From an uncultured Candidatus Melainabacteria bacterium (GTDB lineage Bacteria; Cyanobacteriota; Vampirovibrionia; Gastranaerophilales; Gastranaerophilaceae): a stretch of DNA of 64,000 nt. The position numbers were made by a program, and so were the translations under genes. The notes under the pieces are model-generated. The model was not told the DNA's origin. It was given only the letters and a program-made list of their open reading frames with translations, and did no database searches. Below, piece by piece: positions 41,534-49,657 of this stretch (the first letter of the stretch is position 1; the number at the start of each line of letters is the position of its first letter). The DNA lies in contig CANNUY010000003.1 of NCBI GenBank assembly GCA_947525005.1, positions 1-64,000 of the forward strand, given 5' to 3'.

Positions 41534-41554
41534 CATCTCCCGCCCCATTTTTAA
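41534..41554. repeat. Right attachment core (attR)
   Basis: This is the exact 21-bp copy of 456-476. It marks the end of the prophage, and the original terminator of tRNA-His follows at once. Confidence 0.88.
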
Positions 41555-41555
41555 A

Positions 41556-41586
41556 AAGACTAGAACAAAGTTCTAGTCTTTTTTTT
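41556..41586 (+). terminator. Displaced terminator of tRNA-His
   Basis: An 11-bp perfect stem, aagactagaac/gttctagtctt, with loop aaa is followed by a T-run. Before integration it would have directly followed tRNA-His. Confidence 0.8.
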
Positions 41587-41627
41587 GTTATTTATAATAT
41601 GAGGATAAAAACCTTAAGAGTACTTTA

Positions 41628-42161
41628 TTATATTCCAAATGCATTTTTGAATGATGTTTTGATGTTATCGAAAAATTGACCGATTGATGAAGTATTTTTT
41701 GATTGATTTGGTTTGTTGTTATTTACTGTTCTTTTTGGTGGTACTTTTACCCTTACTTTTTGATGTACAGGTCTTGGAGCTACACCAGTGTGGTCAGTTG
41801 GGTTATAATAACTTTTTTCAACCTTAACTTGATAGCCTGCTGCATTCGCTAAACGTCTTACTTCTTCTTCTGAATAATCAAATTTTGAATGTGCGTCCAT
41901 TTTAGTATAATTTTTATTTAATTTTCTTTCTGTATGGATTTTATCCAATTCTTTATACAAATTCAAAGCATCTTCTTTTGTAAATCCATCATTTTTAAAA
42001 TCTACTAATTTCCCTTGATCAACTAACTCTATGAAAGAATCTCTCAAATCATAAGTAATTCCTGAATGTTTACCTCTTGATTTTAAGTCAATGTGTTGTT
42101 GAACGTATTTACCAATCTTAAATTCTACTCCGTTACCGTCTGAATAATTCCAGTTTCCCAT
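41628..42161 (-). CDS. Host hypothetical protein, 177 residues
   Basis: A soluble, basic protein. The middle is helical, with KNDGFTKEDALNLYKELDKIHTERKLNKNYTKMDAHSKFDYSEEEVRRLANAAGY. A low-complexity Pro/Asn/Lys-rich linker (VPPKRTVNNNKPNQSKN) and a short amphipathic C-terminal helix follow. I recognise no family. A repeat of KED/EEDV-type helices hints at a small protein-binding module. It lies just outside the prophage and may be specific to this lineage. Confidence 0.6.
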   Translation of the reverse strand: MGNWNYSDGNGVEFKIGKYVQQHIDLKSRGKHSGITYDLRDSFIELVDQGKLVDFKNDGFTKEDALNLYKELDKIHTERKLNKNYTKMDAHSKFDYSEEEVRRLANAAGYQVKVEKSYYNPTDHTGVAPRPVHQKVRVKVPPKRTVNNNKPNQSKNTSSIGQFFDNIKTSFKNAFGI

Positions 42162-42293
42162 TATAAAATTCCCCTTAATAATTCCCCGTATTCATATAAA
42201 GTATTTTTATATAAATTAATTGATTAATTGTTGTATTAATTTTTAAGATTTTGTAACATAATAATTGTATATATTCATAAAAAAATATTTATA

Positions 42294-42322
42294 AAAAAAG
42301 AGGTCAGAAATGACCTCTTTTT
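42294..42322. terminator. Terminator after rpaB
   Basis: The stem aaagaggtca/tgacctcttt with loop gaaa has A- and T-runs on both sides. On the minus strand it forms a classic terminator for the response-regulator gene. Confidence 0.85.
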
Positions 42323-42349
42323 ACAAATTTGTTAGTTCTAATTATCTAA

Positions 42350-43102
42350 CTAGTTGATTCTTTGAAACATATATCCAATTCCTCTTGCTGTCAAAATCAA
42401 CTCAGGGTTTGTTGGATCTGTTTCTAATTTAGAACGTAATCTAGAAATATGAACGTCTACTACACGTGTATCAATTCTATGATCTGCAGGGTATGACCAT
42501 ACGTGTTGTAAAATTTCGTTTCTTGAATATGCTTGTCCTGAATTATTAACTAGTAATTCTAATAAGCTGAATTCCATACCAGTTAGTCTAATACGTTCAT
42601 TCTTTCTATAAACTTGTCTTCTAGCTGTATCAATTTTGATGTTTCCTGTTGTAATAACATTCTTAGCTGAAACTTTATTACCTGATGGAACTACAACACT
42701 CTTATCTGAAGTTCTTCTTAATACAGCTTTTACTCTAGCTTCTAATTCTTTTGGACTAAAAGGTTTGATAACATAATCATCAGCACCTAATTCTAAACCA
42801 GTGATTCTTTCAGATACATCACCTAATGCTGTTAATATAATAATAGGTACGTCTGATATTCTTCTGATTTCTCTAGTTACTCCGTATCCGTCCATTTTTG
42901 GCATCATTACATCTAAAACTACCAAATCAGGATTTTCTTTATTGAATAACTCAACAGCTTCTTCACCGTCTTCTGCTATTACAACATCGTAACCAACCAT
43001 CTTTAATCTTGTTTCTAGAATACGTCTGATACTTGCTTCATCATCAGCTACTAATATCTTTTGACGTCCAGTTTCTTCTTGAAGTTCTTCGTTTTCTGTC
43101 AT
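42350..43102 (-). CDS. rpaB: OmpR-family response regulator, RpaB/Ycf27-like
   Basis: A 250-residue protein with a receiver domain (about 14-130) and a winged-helix DNA-binding domain (about 150-248). KILVADDEASIRRILETRLKMVGYDVV holds the acidic pocket, LVVLDVMMPKMDGYG the phospho-acceptor Asp, and VIKPFSPKELEARV the conserved Lys. The phrase IRLTGMEFSLLELLV...RVVDVHISRLRSKLETDPTNPELILTARGIGYMFQRI is nearly that of cyanobacterial RpaB. RpaB is an essential regulator in cyanobacteria, where it controls light-stress genes; here, in a non-photosynthetic relative, its targets are unknown. The usual sensor kinase gene is not adjacent. Confidence 0.92.
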   Translation of the reverse strand: MTENEELQEETGRQKILVADDEASIRRILETRLKMVGYDVVIAEDGEEAVELFNKENPDLVVLDVMMPKMDGYGVTREIRRISDVPIIILTALGDVSERITGLELGADDYVIKPFSPKELEARVKAVLRRTSDKSVVVPSGNKVSAKNVITTGNIKIDTARRQVYRKNERIRLTGMEFSLLELLVNNSGQAYSRNEILQHVWSYPADHRIDTRVVDVHISRLRSKLETDPTNPELILTARGIGYMFQRIN

Positions 43103-43233
43103 ATTTCCATCCTTTTATTTGTAGCAAATATTACAAAACATTCACTTTTTTTCATAAAATTTAATAATTATATACATATCTTAATATAATTATCGTAAAA
43201 TTGCAAGTGCTTTTTTCTTGAGTCTCAAGATTG

Positions 43234-44805
43234 TTATACTTTATCTTGTGTTAAATTGCGTCTTCTCACAATCGCAGATAATTGCATATACAAATCTCTG
43301 TTTTTTGCAGATTTATCAATGTCGCTCGCTTCTTTTATATATTCAAAAGCATCTTCATATCTACCCATTGCTTGATAAAATTCTGCCATCTTTAAATATA
43401 AATCTGCGTTATTTACATCTAATGTAATTGCCTTTTTTAAGCTTTCAATCGCAAAATTAATATCACCTTGTTCAAATAAAGCAGTAGCATTAAAATAATA
43501 ACCTTCGTAATGATTGATATCAAGCTCTATCAATTCTTGTGCAACATTATATAAATTCTCATTGTCATCAATTAACATATAATATTCAGCTTCTAAAACT
43601 TTTGCATAATAATACTTAGGATATTTTTCAATCAATTCATCAATTAAATTTTTTGCTTCTTCTAATTCGTTCAGTTTTAATAATAACCTGATATAATACT
43701 CATTGTACTCAAAAGATTTAGAGTTCAACTTCAACACATCTTGCATTATAGATTTGGCTTGTTTGAACATATCTAATTTATAATAAATTTTTGCTAAAGA
43801 ATACAAAATAGATTCATTATTAGGGTTATCTTTAAGCATTTTTTCTAGTTCAATTTTAGGTTTTGCCAAATCGCCTTTTTCGGCTTGTATAACCAATTTT
43901 AAGATTTTTGAATTCAAACTTTCTTCACTACCTGCATCACCTTCTAAATGGACAAGCGCATTGTCATAATCTCCTATCCTATAGAATAAATATGCTAGTG
44001 AATAGTGATAGTTTTCTTCTAACGGATTTAAGCAAATAGCTTTGTTGAAGCTGTTCTTAGCCTCATCAATCCAGCCTTTTAAAAAGTATGCTTGACCTAA
44101 ATTGTAATAATATTTTGCCTCGTTATCTTTTATTTCTATAGCTCTTTTGAAACATTCAATAGCTTTATCAAAATCAAGATTTTCTATATAATTTAGACCT
44201 ACTAAATTTAAACTCTCAGAATCTTTTAAATCAATCTCTTTCAATTTTTTATAAACCTCTTTAATTTTTTCTATATTTCCTGTCTTATAATAAATTTTAT
44301 CAAGTAATAACATACTTGCTTCATCATTACTATCAATTTTTTCTAAAATATTTTTAGCCTCGTCATATTTTAATAGTTTATAATAGGATTTCGCTTTCAA
44401 CAACAATGCGTTAGTATTATCATCATCAATATTGTATTTACAAATTTGGTCATAATCACCTTGTTTATACAATAATTCCAAAAGTTCTAAAATTGACTCG
44501 TTGTTTGAATTAATCTCACAAATTTTTTTTGCTGTATCAATAGCTGAGTTAAATTCTTGTTGTTGTTCGTATATTTTTTTTAAAATTTTTAGACATTGAA
44601 CGTGATTAGGCTCAATTTCTAATACTTTATCAATGTAATGAGTTGCTTTTGCATTATTGTTCATCAAATAATACAAATCAGCAAGTTCTGTTAAAATTTC
44701 TAAATTATCGTCAGTTTCGGATAAAAGCTTGTAATATAGTTCAATAGCTTGTTTATAATATCCTTGTCGCTTAAGCTCAAAAGCATCAATCATTATTTTT
44801 TTCAT
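43234..44805 (-). CDS. Tetratricopeptide-repeat protein, 523 residues
   Basis: At least a dozen tandem 34-residue helix pairs with the TPR signature (for example AKYYYNLGQAYFLKGWIDEAKNSFNKAICLNPLEENYHYSLAYLFYRIGDYDNALVHL). There is no signal peptide or membrane helix, so it is probably a cytoplasmic protein-binding scaffold. It overlaps the upstream septum-initiator gene by 20 bases, so the two are co-translated and may work together in cell division or envelope assembly. That link is inferred from the operon only. Confidence 0.85.
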   Translation of the reverse strand: MKKIMIDAFELKRQGYYKQAIELYYKLLSETDDNLEILTELADLYYLMNNNAKATHYIDKVLEIEPNHVQCLKILKKIYEQQQEFNSAIDTAKKICEINSNNESILELLELLYKQGDYDQICKYNIDDDNTNALLLKAKSYYKLLKYDEAKNILEKIDSNDEASMLLLDKIYYKTGNIEKIKEVYKKLKEIDLKDSESLNLVGLNYIENLDFDKAIECFKRAIEIKDNEAKYYYNLGQAYFLKGWIDEAKNSFNKAICLNPLEENYHYSLAYLFYRIGDYDNALVHLEGDAGSEESLNSKILKLVIQAEKGDLAKPKIELEKMLKDNPNNESILYSLAKIYYKLDMFKQAKSIMQDVLKLNSKSFEYNEYYIRLLLKLNELEEAKNLIDELIEKYPKYYYAKVLEAEYYMLIDDNENLYNVAQELIELDINHYEGYYFNATALFEQGDINFAIESLKKAITLDVNNADLYLKMAEFYQAMGRYEDAFEYIKEASDIDKSAKNRDLYMQLSAIVRRRNLTQDKV

Positions 44806-45202
44806 TATTTTTCAACCTAATTTTTCCACGTTTTTGAGATTTTTCTGTTTCTTCGTGCTTGTTTACTATAACCAAAACTTCGTCTTTTCCAGCCATTTTT
44901 AAGTTGTTTCTAGCAATAGATTCCATTGTTGCAGTCGTAGAAAAATTCTTTATATCTTTTTTTAGTTCTGAATTTCTAGCTTCTGCCGCAATTTGTTTAG
45001 ACTCTAATTTCGCTAATTTAATATGATAATCAATGATTTTTGAAATGTTTAATAATGCACTAATGCTCATTTGTGTCAAACAAATAATTAAAATAACTGT
45101 CAAAAATGAGTAGCGAAACCTTCTTTTTGTTCTTGCTTTTTTCTTATCTCGTTTTATTCTATTAGCAAGCTTTAGCTCGCCATTTTTCTTTTTTTCTTCC
45201 AT
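44786..45202 (-). CDS. Septum formation initiator family protein (DivIC/FtsB-like)
   Basis: A 138-residue protein with a basic cytoplasmic N-terminus (about 1-27), one membrane helix (FRYSFLTVILIICLTQMSISALLNI, about 28-52) and a coiled coil. The family ending, IARNNLKMAGKDEVLVIV, carries the 'A...L.M...GE.V' pattern of DivIC/FtsB. A short charged tail follows. In other bacteria these proteins join FtsL and FtsQ at the septum. The tail beyond the domain is longer than in FtsB. Confidence 0.8.
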   Translation of the reverse strand: MEEKKKNGELKLANRIKRDKKKARTKRRFRYSFLTVILIICLTQMSISALLNISKIIDYHIKLAKLESKQIAAEARNSELKKDIKNFSTTATMESIARNNLKMAGKDEVLVIVNKHEETEKSQKRGKIRLKNNEKNND

Positions 45203-45243
45203 AATTTAATTATATAAAATTTTTAACTGTAATACAACTTTTT

Positions 45244-46050
45244 TTATAATCTTATTTTAGTAGAAAATTCTACAGCGGAATTTGTTCTACCATCTTCGTA
45301 AAAAGAGTTTGAAAACCCTAGCTCAAATCTTAAAACATCTGGATTATTCTTGATGGTAGGGGTATAAATTATTGATATCTTGTTCTTTTTTACGTTAGTG
45401 TTAACATACGCTTGTATAGTATCACGAATAACAAAAGATTTTGATATTTTTATTTCAGGTGCAACCCTTATAATATTGTCGTTCAAGCCTTGTATTTGTT
45501 TTTCGTTTGTTCCAACACTACCTGTTATTGCAAAATGTTTGAAATCATACCTAGTGTAGATATTCATATTGCTTTCTAATTGGGCAGTATCAACATAGGT
45601 AAAATATTCTGTACCGTAAGAAAAATTTCCCATAGACTCTTTTATTTGTGACCAAACAGGAATCAAACAATAATCTTCCCCTTTTAACCTTGTAGCACCT
45701 GCAAAAACACTTCTAGATGGCATTGGGATAGAGGTGTTTGCTTTCTTTGGCTTCTCGTTTACAGGAATAATCATGTTGGCTGTTTTCAATTTTATTTTTG
45801 GTTTTTCGACATTTTCTAGTTCAACTTCAGGGATTGCGTTTGTCCCTTCGTTATAGATAACAGAACCTTTTAATTCAACCTCAGGAGAGTAATAATCTTC
45901 TGGTTCATAAAGGTCTGAGTTTATTGTTTTTGTATGTTTAGGAATAACGTGATTATATGTCTCAACTGGCTTTGGAGAGTTTATTTCCATAGCGTTGGAA
46001 CAACACGTTGAACATAACAATATAAGTAGTAACAATAAACTTTTCTTCAT
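45244..46050 (-). CDS. Exported protein with a barrel-like C-terminal half
   Basis: A 268-residue protein with a signal sequence (MKKSLLLLLILLCSTCCSNA) that includes Cys residues, so lipoprotein processing is possible. Residues 25-110 are low-complexity and Pro/Glu-rich. The rest alternates hydrophobic and polar residues in short strands (YFTYVDTAQLESNMNIYTRYDFKHFAITGSVGT ... VLRFELGFSNSFYEDGR...STKIRL), suggesting a periplasmic or outer-membrane beta-sheet domain. No family is recognised. It stands between the divisome gene and tRNA-Cys. Confidence 0.6.
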   Translation of the reverse strand: MKKSLLLLLILLCSTCCSNAMEINSPKPVETYNHVIPKHTKTINSDLYEPEDYYSPEVELKGSVIYNEGTNAIPEVELENVEKPKIKLKTANMIIPVNEKPKKANTSIPMPSRSVFAGATRLKGEDYCLIPVWSQIKESMGNFSYGTEYFTYVDTAQLESNMNIYTRYDFKHFAITGSVGTNEKQIQGLNDNIIRVAPEIKISKSFVIRDTIQAYVNTNVKKNKISIIYTPTIKNNPDVLRFELGFSNSFYEDGRTNSAVEFSTKIRL

Positions 46051-46117
46051 ATTTTTATTTTAATACGACAAATTGTCTTTAGCAAGGTGTAAATTAAAAA
46101 TAGGGTAAAAATAAAAA

Positions 46118-46188
46118 AGGCGACACCCAGATTCGAACTGGGGATAAAAGCTTTGCAGGCTCCTGCCTTACCACTTGGCCATGTCGCC
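46118..46188 (-). tRNA. tRNA-Cys (anticodon GCA)
   Basis: On the minus strand: acceptor ggcgaca/tgtcgcc, D-arm gcc...ggc, anticodon stem ggagc/gcttt with loop ctgcaaa (GCA), and T-arm cccag-ttcgaat-ctggg. The discriminator is U, as usual for Cys. CCA is not encoded. A T-run follows directly and may terminate transcription. Confidence 0.95.
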
Positions 46189-46278
46189 GTCCCTTCTCTT
46201 ATTATATGGTATGTAAGATATACTCAAATGTCAATAGTTAGTTTAGATAAATTATCATATTTGTAATATAATTAAGTT

Positions 46279-47610
46279 ATGAATATAATACAAGAATTTG
46301 ACACAATCGCAGCAATATCAACTCCTTTAGGTATGGGAGGAGTTGGTGTTATAAGGATTTCTGGCGATAAGAGTTTTGAAATAGCAAAGAAAATTTCAAC
46401 AAAAAATATTTTTAAACCTAATCATATTACACATTGTTGGATTTTAGAGGACGATAAAAAAGTAGATGAAGTTATTATTCTTCCTTTTAAAGCTCCAAAT
46501 AGTTATACAGGAGAAGATGTAATTGAAATCCAATGTCATGGTGGTGTTAATATTGTTAGAAAAATTTTGTCTATTGTAATTAAAAATGGTGCTAGACATG
46601 CAGAAAAAGGTGAATTTACAAAAAGAGCATTTCTAAATAAAAAGCTTGATTTATCGCAAGCAGAGGCTGTAGCAGATTTAATCCATTCCAAAACTCAAGA
46701 TTTTGTAATCACATCTGCAAAAAATTTGTCTGGGGTTTTGGCTGATAGAATTAGAAAAATTAAGTCAGATATTTTTGAATTGTTATCAAAAATAGTTGCA
46801 GGTATTGATTTCCCTGAAGATGTAAAAGAGCCTGAATATGAATATATAGTTGACACAATAAAAAATTGTATAAACGAAATTGATAAGATTTTATCAACGG
46901 CAGATACTTCAAATATTATGCGACAAGGAATTTCTGTTGCGATTGTTGGACGTCCGAATGTTGGTAAATCATCGTTATTTAATACTTTATTAAACATTGA
47001 TAGAGCAATTGTCACAGATATTGCAGGTACTACAAGAGATGTCCTTAAAGAAACTCTTGATTTTGGTATCCCTGTAACTTTGATTGATACTGCAGGTATT
47101 CGTGATGAAGACGGTATTTCAAAGGTCGAAGAAATTGGAATAGAGTTTTCAAAACAATCTCTTGATGAAGCAAATTTGGTATTGTTCTTATATGATGCAT
47201 CTGTTGGAATGACAGAAGAAGATAATTCTATTTATGAATTAGTTAAATCTAAAAAGCATATAAAGATTGCTAATAAAGCTGATTTGTTAAAAGATGATTG
47301 CCCAGATTTTCAAATTTCTACAAAAACAAATCAAGGAATTGAAGAATTAAAGACAAAGATTAAAGACTCAGTTTGTGATATAAATCCAGAATCTTTAGAG
47401 TTTTCAACAAATATGCGTCAGCAAGATTGTTTAATAAATGCAAAGGAATCTTTGATGATGGCATTGATGGCAGCAGAACAAAAAGAATTGCAAGACCTTA
47501 TATCAATAGATGTAAAATCATCACTACTAGCTCTTGATGAGTTGACGGGTGAAGTTATTACTGACGATATTTTAAATAATATTTTTGATAATTTCTGTAT
47601 AGGAAAATAA
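46279..47610 (+). CDS. mnmE: tRNA modification GTPase MnmE
   Basis: With MnmG, MnmE makes the 5-carboxymethylaminomethyl group on wobble uridines. The 443 residues show all parts. The N-terminal folate-binding domain begins TIAAISTPLGMGGVGVIRISG, with YTGEDVIEIQCHGG. The G domain has GRPNVGKSS, TTRD, DTAG and NKAD. The invariant C-terminal end is CIGK. The length is normal. It is transcribed alone and opposite to tRNA-Cys. MnmG is not in the window. Confidence 0.97.
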   Translation: MNIIQEFDTIAAISTPLGMGGVGVIRISGDKSFEIAKKISTKNIFKPNHITHCWILEDDKKVDEVIILPFKAPNSYTGEDVIEIQCHGGVNIVRKILSIVIKNGARHAEKGEFTKRAFLNKKLDLSQAEAVADLIHSKTQDFVITSAKNLSGVLADRIRKIKSDIFELLSKIVAGIDFPEDVKEPEYEYIVDTIKNCINEIDKILSTADTSNIMRQGISVAIVGRPNVGKSSLFNTLLNIDRAIVTDIAGTTRDVLKETLDFGIPVTLIDTAGIRDEDGISKVEEIGIEFSKQSLDEANLVLFLYDASVGMTEEDNSIYELVKSKKHIKIANKADLLKDDCPDFQISTKTNQGIEELKTKIKDSVCDINPESLEFSTNMRQQDCLINAKESLMMALMAAEQKELQDLISIDVKSSLLALDELTGEVITDDILNNIFDNFCIGK

Positions 47611-47654
47611 TCTCTTTAATACGGTCGAAGAAACCACCTGAACATATTATTGTT

Positions 47655-47765
47655 GGGGTAGAAACCCCAACCTACAATTCACAAAACCGTTGTTTTATGG
47701 ATTGCCACTACTCAAACGTAGTTTGAGTTTTGCAATGACGGATTTAGTGAAACAAGTTTGGAATG
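47655..47765. repeat. Dispersed palindromic intergenic repeat, copy 2, with hairpins
   Basis: This region between the convergent mnmE and TolC-like genes holds the hairpin ggggt-agaa-acccc (about 47655-47668). It also holds the repeat piece tggattgccac...tgcaatgacgg, with an inner hairpin actcaaac/gtttgagt. At its end, overlapping the TolC-like stop, is a gaaacaagtttggaatgat piece. It may also terminate both genes. Confidence 0.55.
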
Positions 47766-47768
47766 ATA

Positions 47769-49121
47769 CTAGATATCTTCATTTATTTTTCTTAAATCAA
47801 CGCCACCTGTTGCTTTATAAAGTCCGATAGTTGTGATTATAGTGTTTATCTTGCTTGATACTTCTTCTTTTTGCATAATCAAATGTGATTCTTTTGCTAA
47901 TAGTTCGTCAATACTTGAAGAAGCACCTATTTTGTATTTGTCTTGAGCCAAGACATATAATTTAGATTCGGTGTTTAGTCGAGATTGTACATCTTGATAA
48001 TTTTTTAAGGCTGTATTATATTCTACAAGGCTTGAGTTAACCTCTTTTACGCCAACTAAAAGAGTTTTTTTATAATCATTCAATGCTTGTTCATATTGAT
48101 ATTTTTTAATTTTTAAAAGAGCAAATTTTCTTCCTCCTGAAAATAAATCAAAGGTTGGTAAAATTCCTGCATTAAAAAATTGAGATTCTCTATTAAAGAA
48201 GTCGTTCCAATGATATGAGTTTAAACCTATTTGACCATAAATTGTAAAGGTAGGTAAAAACTCACGTCTAGCAACTTTTATATCAAACCCGATACGTTTC
48301 ATGTTATATTCATCTTGTTTGTAATCTGGACGGTTCAAGATAATATCTGAATTGTATTTTGTAGGAATGCTTGAAACTAAAACGACATCATTATAATTTG
48401 CTCTTTTGATGTTCCCATCGTTTTTTACCAAATAAACTTTTAAAGCGTTTACCAAAACTTCTCGTGTTTGAATGTGAAGATTAAGTTCCTCTTTTAGTCC
48501 TGTTAAAAACTGTTCTTGCACAAGTACTTCATTTAAAGTGCAAAGTCCAGCTTTATATTTGTCGCAAACCATTTTATATAAATCTTCTTGAGTTCTAATA
48601 AGTTCTTCTTGAAGTTCAATTAGTTTATCAGCTTTTATTAAATTAAAATAATCAGATGCAAAATCAGACGTTAAAGAGATGTATGTAGCTCGTTGTTCTT
48701 GTTTTATAATTTCTAATTGAGCTTTTTTACTTTTTGTTTTAAACCTATTTTTCCCCCAAATGTCGATTTCATAACCTGCTGTGATAGGAATGTTGTAATT
48801 ATATTGAGAATACTTAGGAATTCTCAACGCACCCATTTGTTGTCTAGGAGCTTGCAAATCTCTTGATAAATCACCAGATAAAGTCATAGATGGTAATTCG
48901 TTTGCAAATTGCATTTTAACAACTTGTTCATTTTCTTTAATTTTAAGTGCAGTATTTTTTAAATCATAATTGTTTTGTGAAACGGTGATTAAGTTATTTA
49001 TTAGACAATCGTCATTGAATGCCTTCCACCAGTTTAGATTTAAGTATTCTTCTGTATTAGCAAATGTTGGTAATACAGATGACAACAATGTTATACAAAT
49101 TATTATAAAAAATTTTTTCAT
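47769..49121 (-). CDS. TolC/NodT-type outer-membrane efflux protein
   Basis: A 450-residue protein with a signal peptide (MKKFFIIICITLLSSVLPTFA). NLNWWKAFNDDCLINNLITVSQNNYDLKNTALKIKENE is the usual start of outer-membrane factors. A tandem-duplicated long-helix layout follows, with NRPDYKQDEYNMKRIGFDIKVARREFLPTFTIYGQIGLNS and FDLFSGGRKFALLKIKKYQYEQALNDYKK. It would form the outer-membrane channel of the EmrA/EmrB-like pump encoded on the other side of the MarR operator. It lies divergent to that operon. Confidence 0.9.
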   Translation of the reverse strand: MKKFFIIICITLLSSVLPTFANTEEYLNLNWWKAFNDDCLINNLITVSQNNYDLKNTALKIKENEQVVKMQFANELPSMTLSGDLSRDLQAPRQQMGALRIPKYSQYNYNIPITAGYEIDIWGKNRFKTKSKKAQLEIIKQEQRATYISLTSDFASDYFNLIKADKLIELQEELIRTQEDLYKMVCDKYKAGLCTLNEVLVQEQFLTGLKEELNLHIQTREVLVNALKVYLVKNDGNIKRANYNDVVLVSSIPTKYNSDIILNRPDYKQDEYNMKRIGFDIKVARREFLPTFTIYGQIGLNSYHWNDFFNRESQFFNAGILPTFDLFSGGRKFALLKIKKYQYEQALNDYKKTLLVGVKEVNSSLVEYNTALKNYQDVQSRLNTESKLYVLAQDKYKIGASSSIDELLAKESHLIMQKEEVSSKINTIITTIGLYKATGGVDLRKINEDI

Positions 49122-49140
49122 GATTTGTCCTTTTTAAATT

Positions 49141-49168
49141 TCCTTGTGCTATAATTATAGCACAAGGA
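49141..49168. promoter_or_regulatory. 28-bp perfect palindrome: probable MarR operator and divergent promoter
   Basis: The half-site tccttgtgctataa is followed by its exact reverse complement with no spacer. The centre contains TATAAT on both strands. It lies between the outer-membrane factor and MarR genes, 12 bp from the MarR start. A MarR dimer bound here would block both promoters. Confidence 0.85.
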
Positions 49169-49180
49169 TTTTGATAAAAC

Positions 49181-49636
49181 ATGATTAAAGACATTATTAA
49201 AAATAGAATAGGTTCTATAATATATGTGGTGGGTTCTCTTGTTAGAGGTTTATCCTCTCAAACCTTTGCTGATAAAATGATTGGGATAACTCCTGAACAA
49301 TATCTTATTTTACTTTTAATAATAGAAAATGAAGGTGTTTATCAAAGACAAATTTGTGAAACAACTCTTAAAGATAGAGGAAATGTTGCAAGAATAGTTG
49401 ATATATTATTAAAAAAAGATTTAATCAAAAAGATTGCTGATTCAAACGGAAGAAGAATTTTTAAGATTATAGCAACACAAAAAGGAAAAGATTTAATTCA
49501 ATCAATAGAGCCTTTAGACTTAAAACTAAGAAGTTTTATCACAAGAGATATTACAGAAGAAGAATTATCAATAACAAAACGTACATTAGAAAAAATAAAA
49601 GCTAACGTAATTCAAAACGTAAGATTACAAATTTAA
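49181..49636 (+). CDS. MarR-family transcriptional regulator
   Basis: A 151-residue winged-helix protein. Helices around GITPEQYLILLLIIENEGVYQRQICETTLKDRGNVARIVDILLKKDLIKKIADSNGRRIFKIIATQKGKDLI form the MarR wing and recognition helix. The terminal helices form the dimer interface. It is the first gene of the efflux operon and most likely binds the palindrome just upstream, repressing itself and the divergent TolC-like gene until a ligand releases it. Confidence 0.9.
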   Translation: MIKDIIKNRIGSIIYVVGSLVRGLSSQTFADKMIGITPEQYLILLLIIENEGVYQRQICETTLKDRGNVARIVDILLKKDLIKKIADSNGRRIFKIIATQKGKDLIQSIEPLDLKLRSFITRDITEEELSITKRTLEKIKANVIQNVRLQI

Positions 49637-49657
49637 GTTTTAAGAGGAAATAATAAA

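Larger units (their letters stand above)
456..41554. mobile_element. Complete temperate podovirus-like prophage integrated in tRNA-His
   Basis: The element lies between two 21-bp direct repeats of the tRNA-His 3' end. It has the full plan of a temperate podovirus: integrase beside attL, leftward early and replication genes, a divergent repressor switch, and rightward packaging, head, tail and lysis genes. It also carries a diversity-generating retroelement. The head genes (Bbp19-, scaffold-, capsid- and Bbp16-like, in that order) resemble Bordetella phage BPP-1. No gene appears broken, so the phage is plausibly inducible, but sequence alone does not prove this. Confidence 0.92.

Noticed and set aside
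41324..41554. Plus-strand frame ending in the attachment core
   Set aside because: Like the peptide read antisense through tRNA-His, it is a by-product of reading through the tRNA end and its hairpins.
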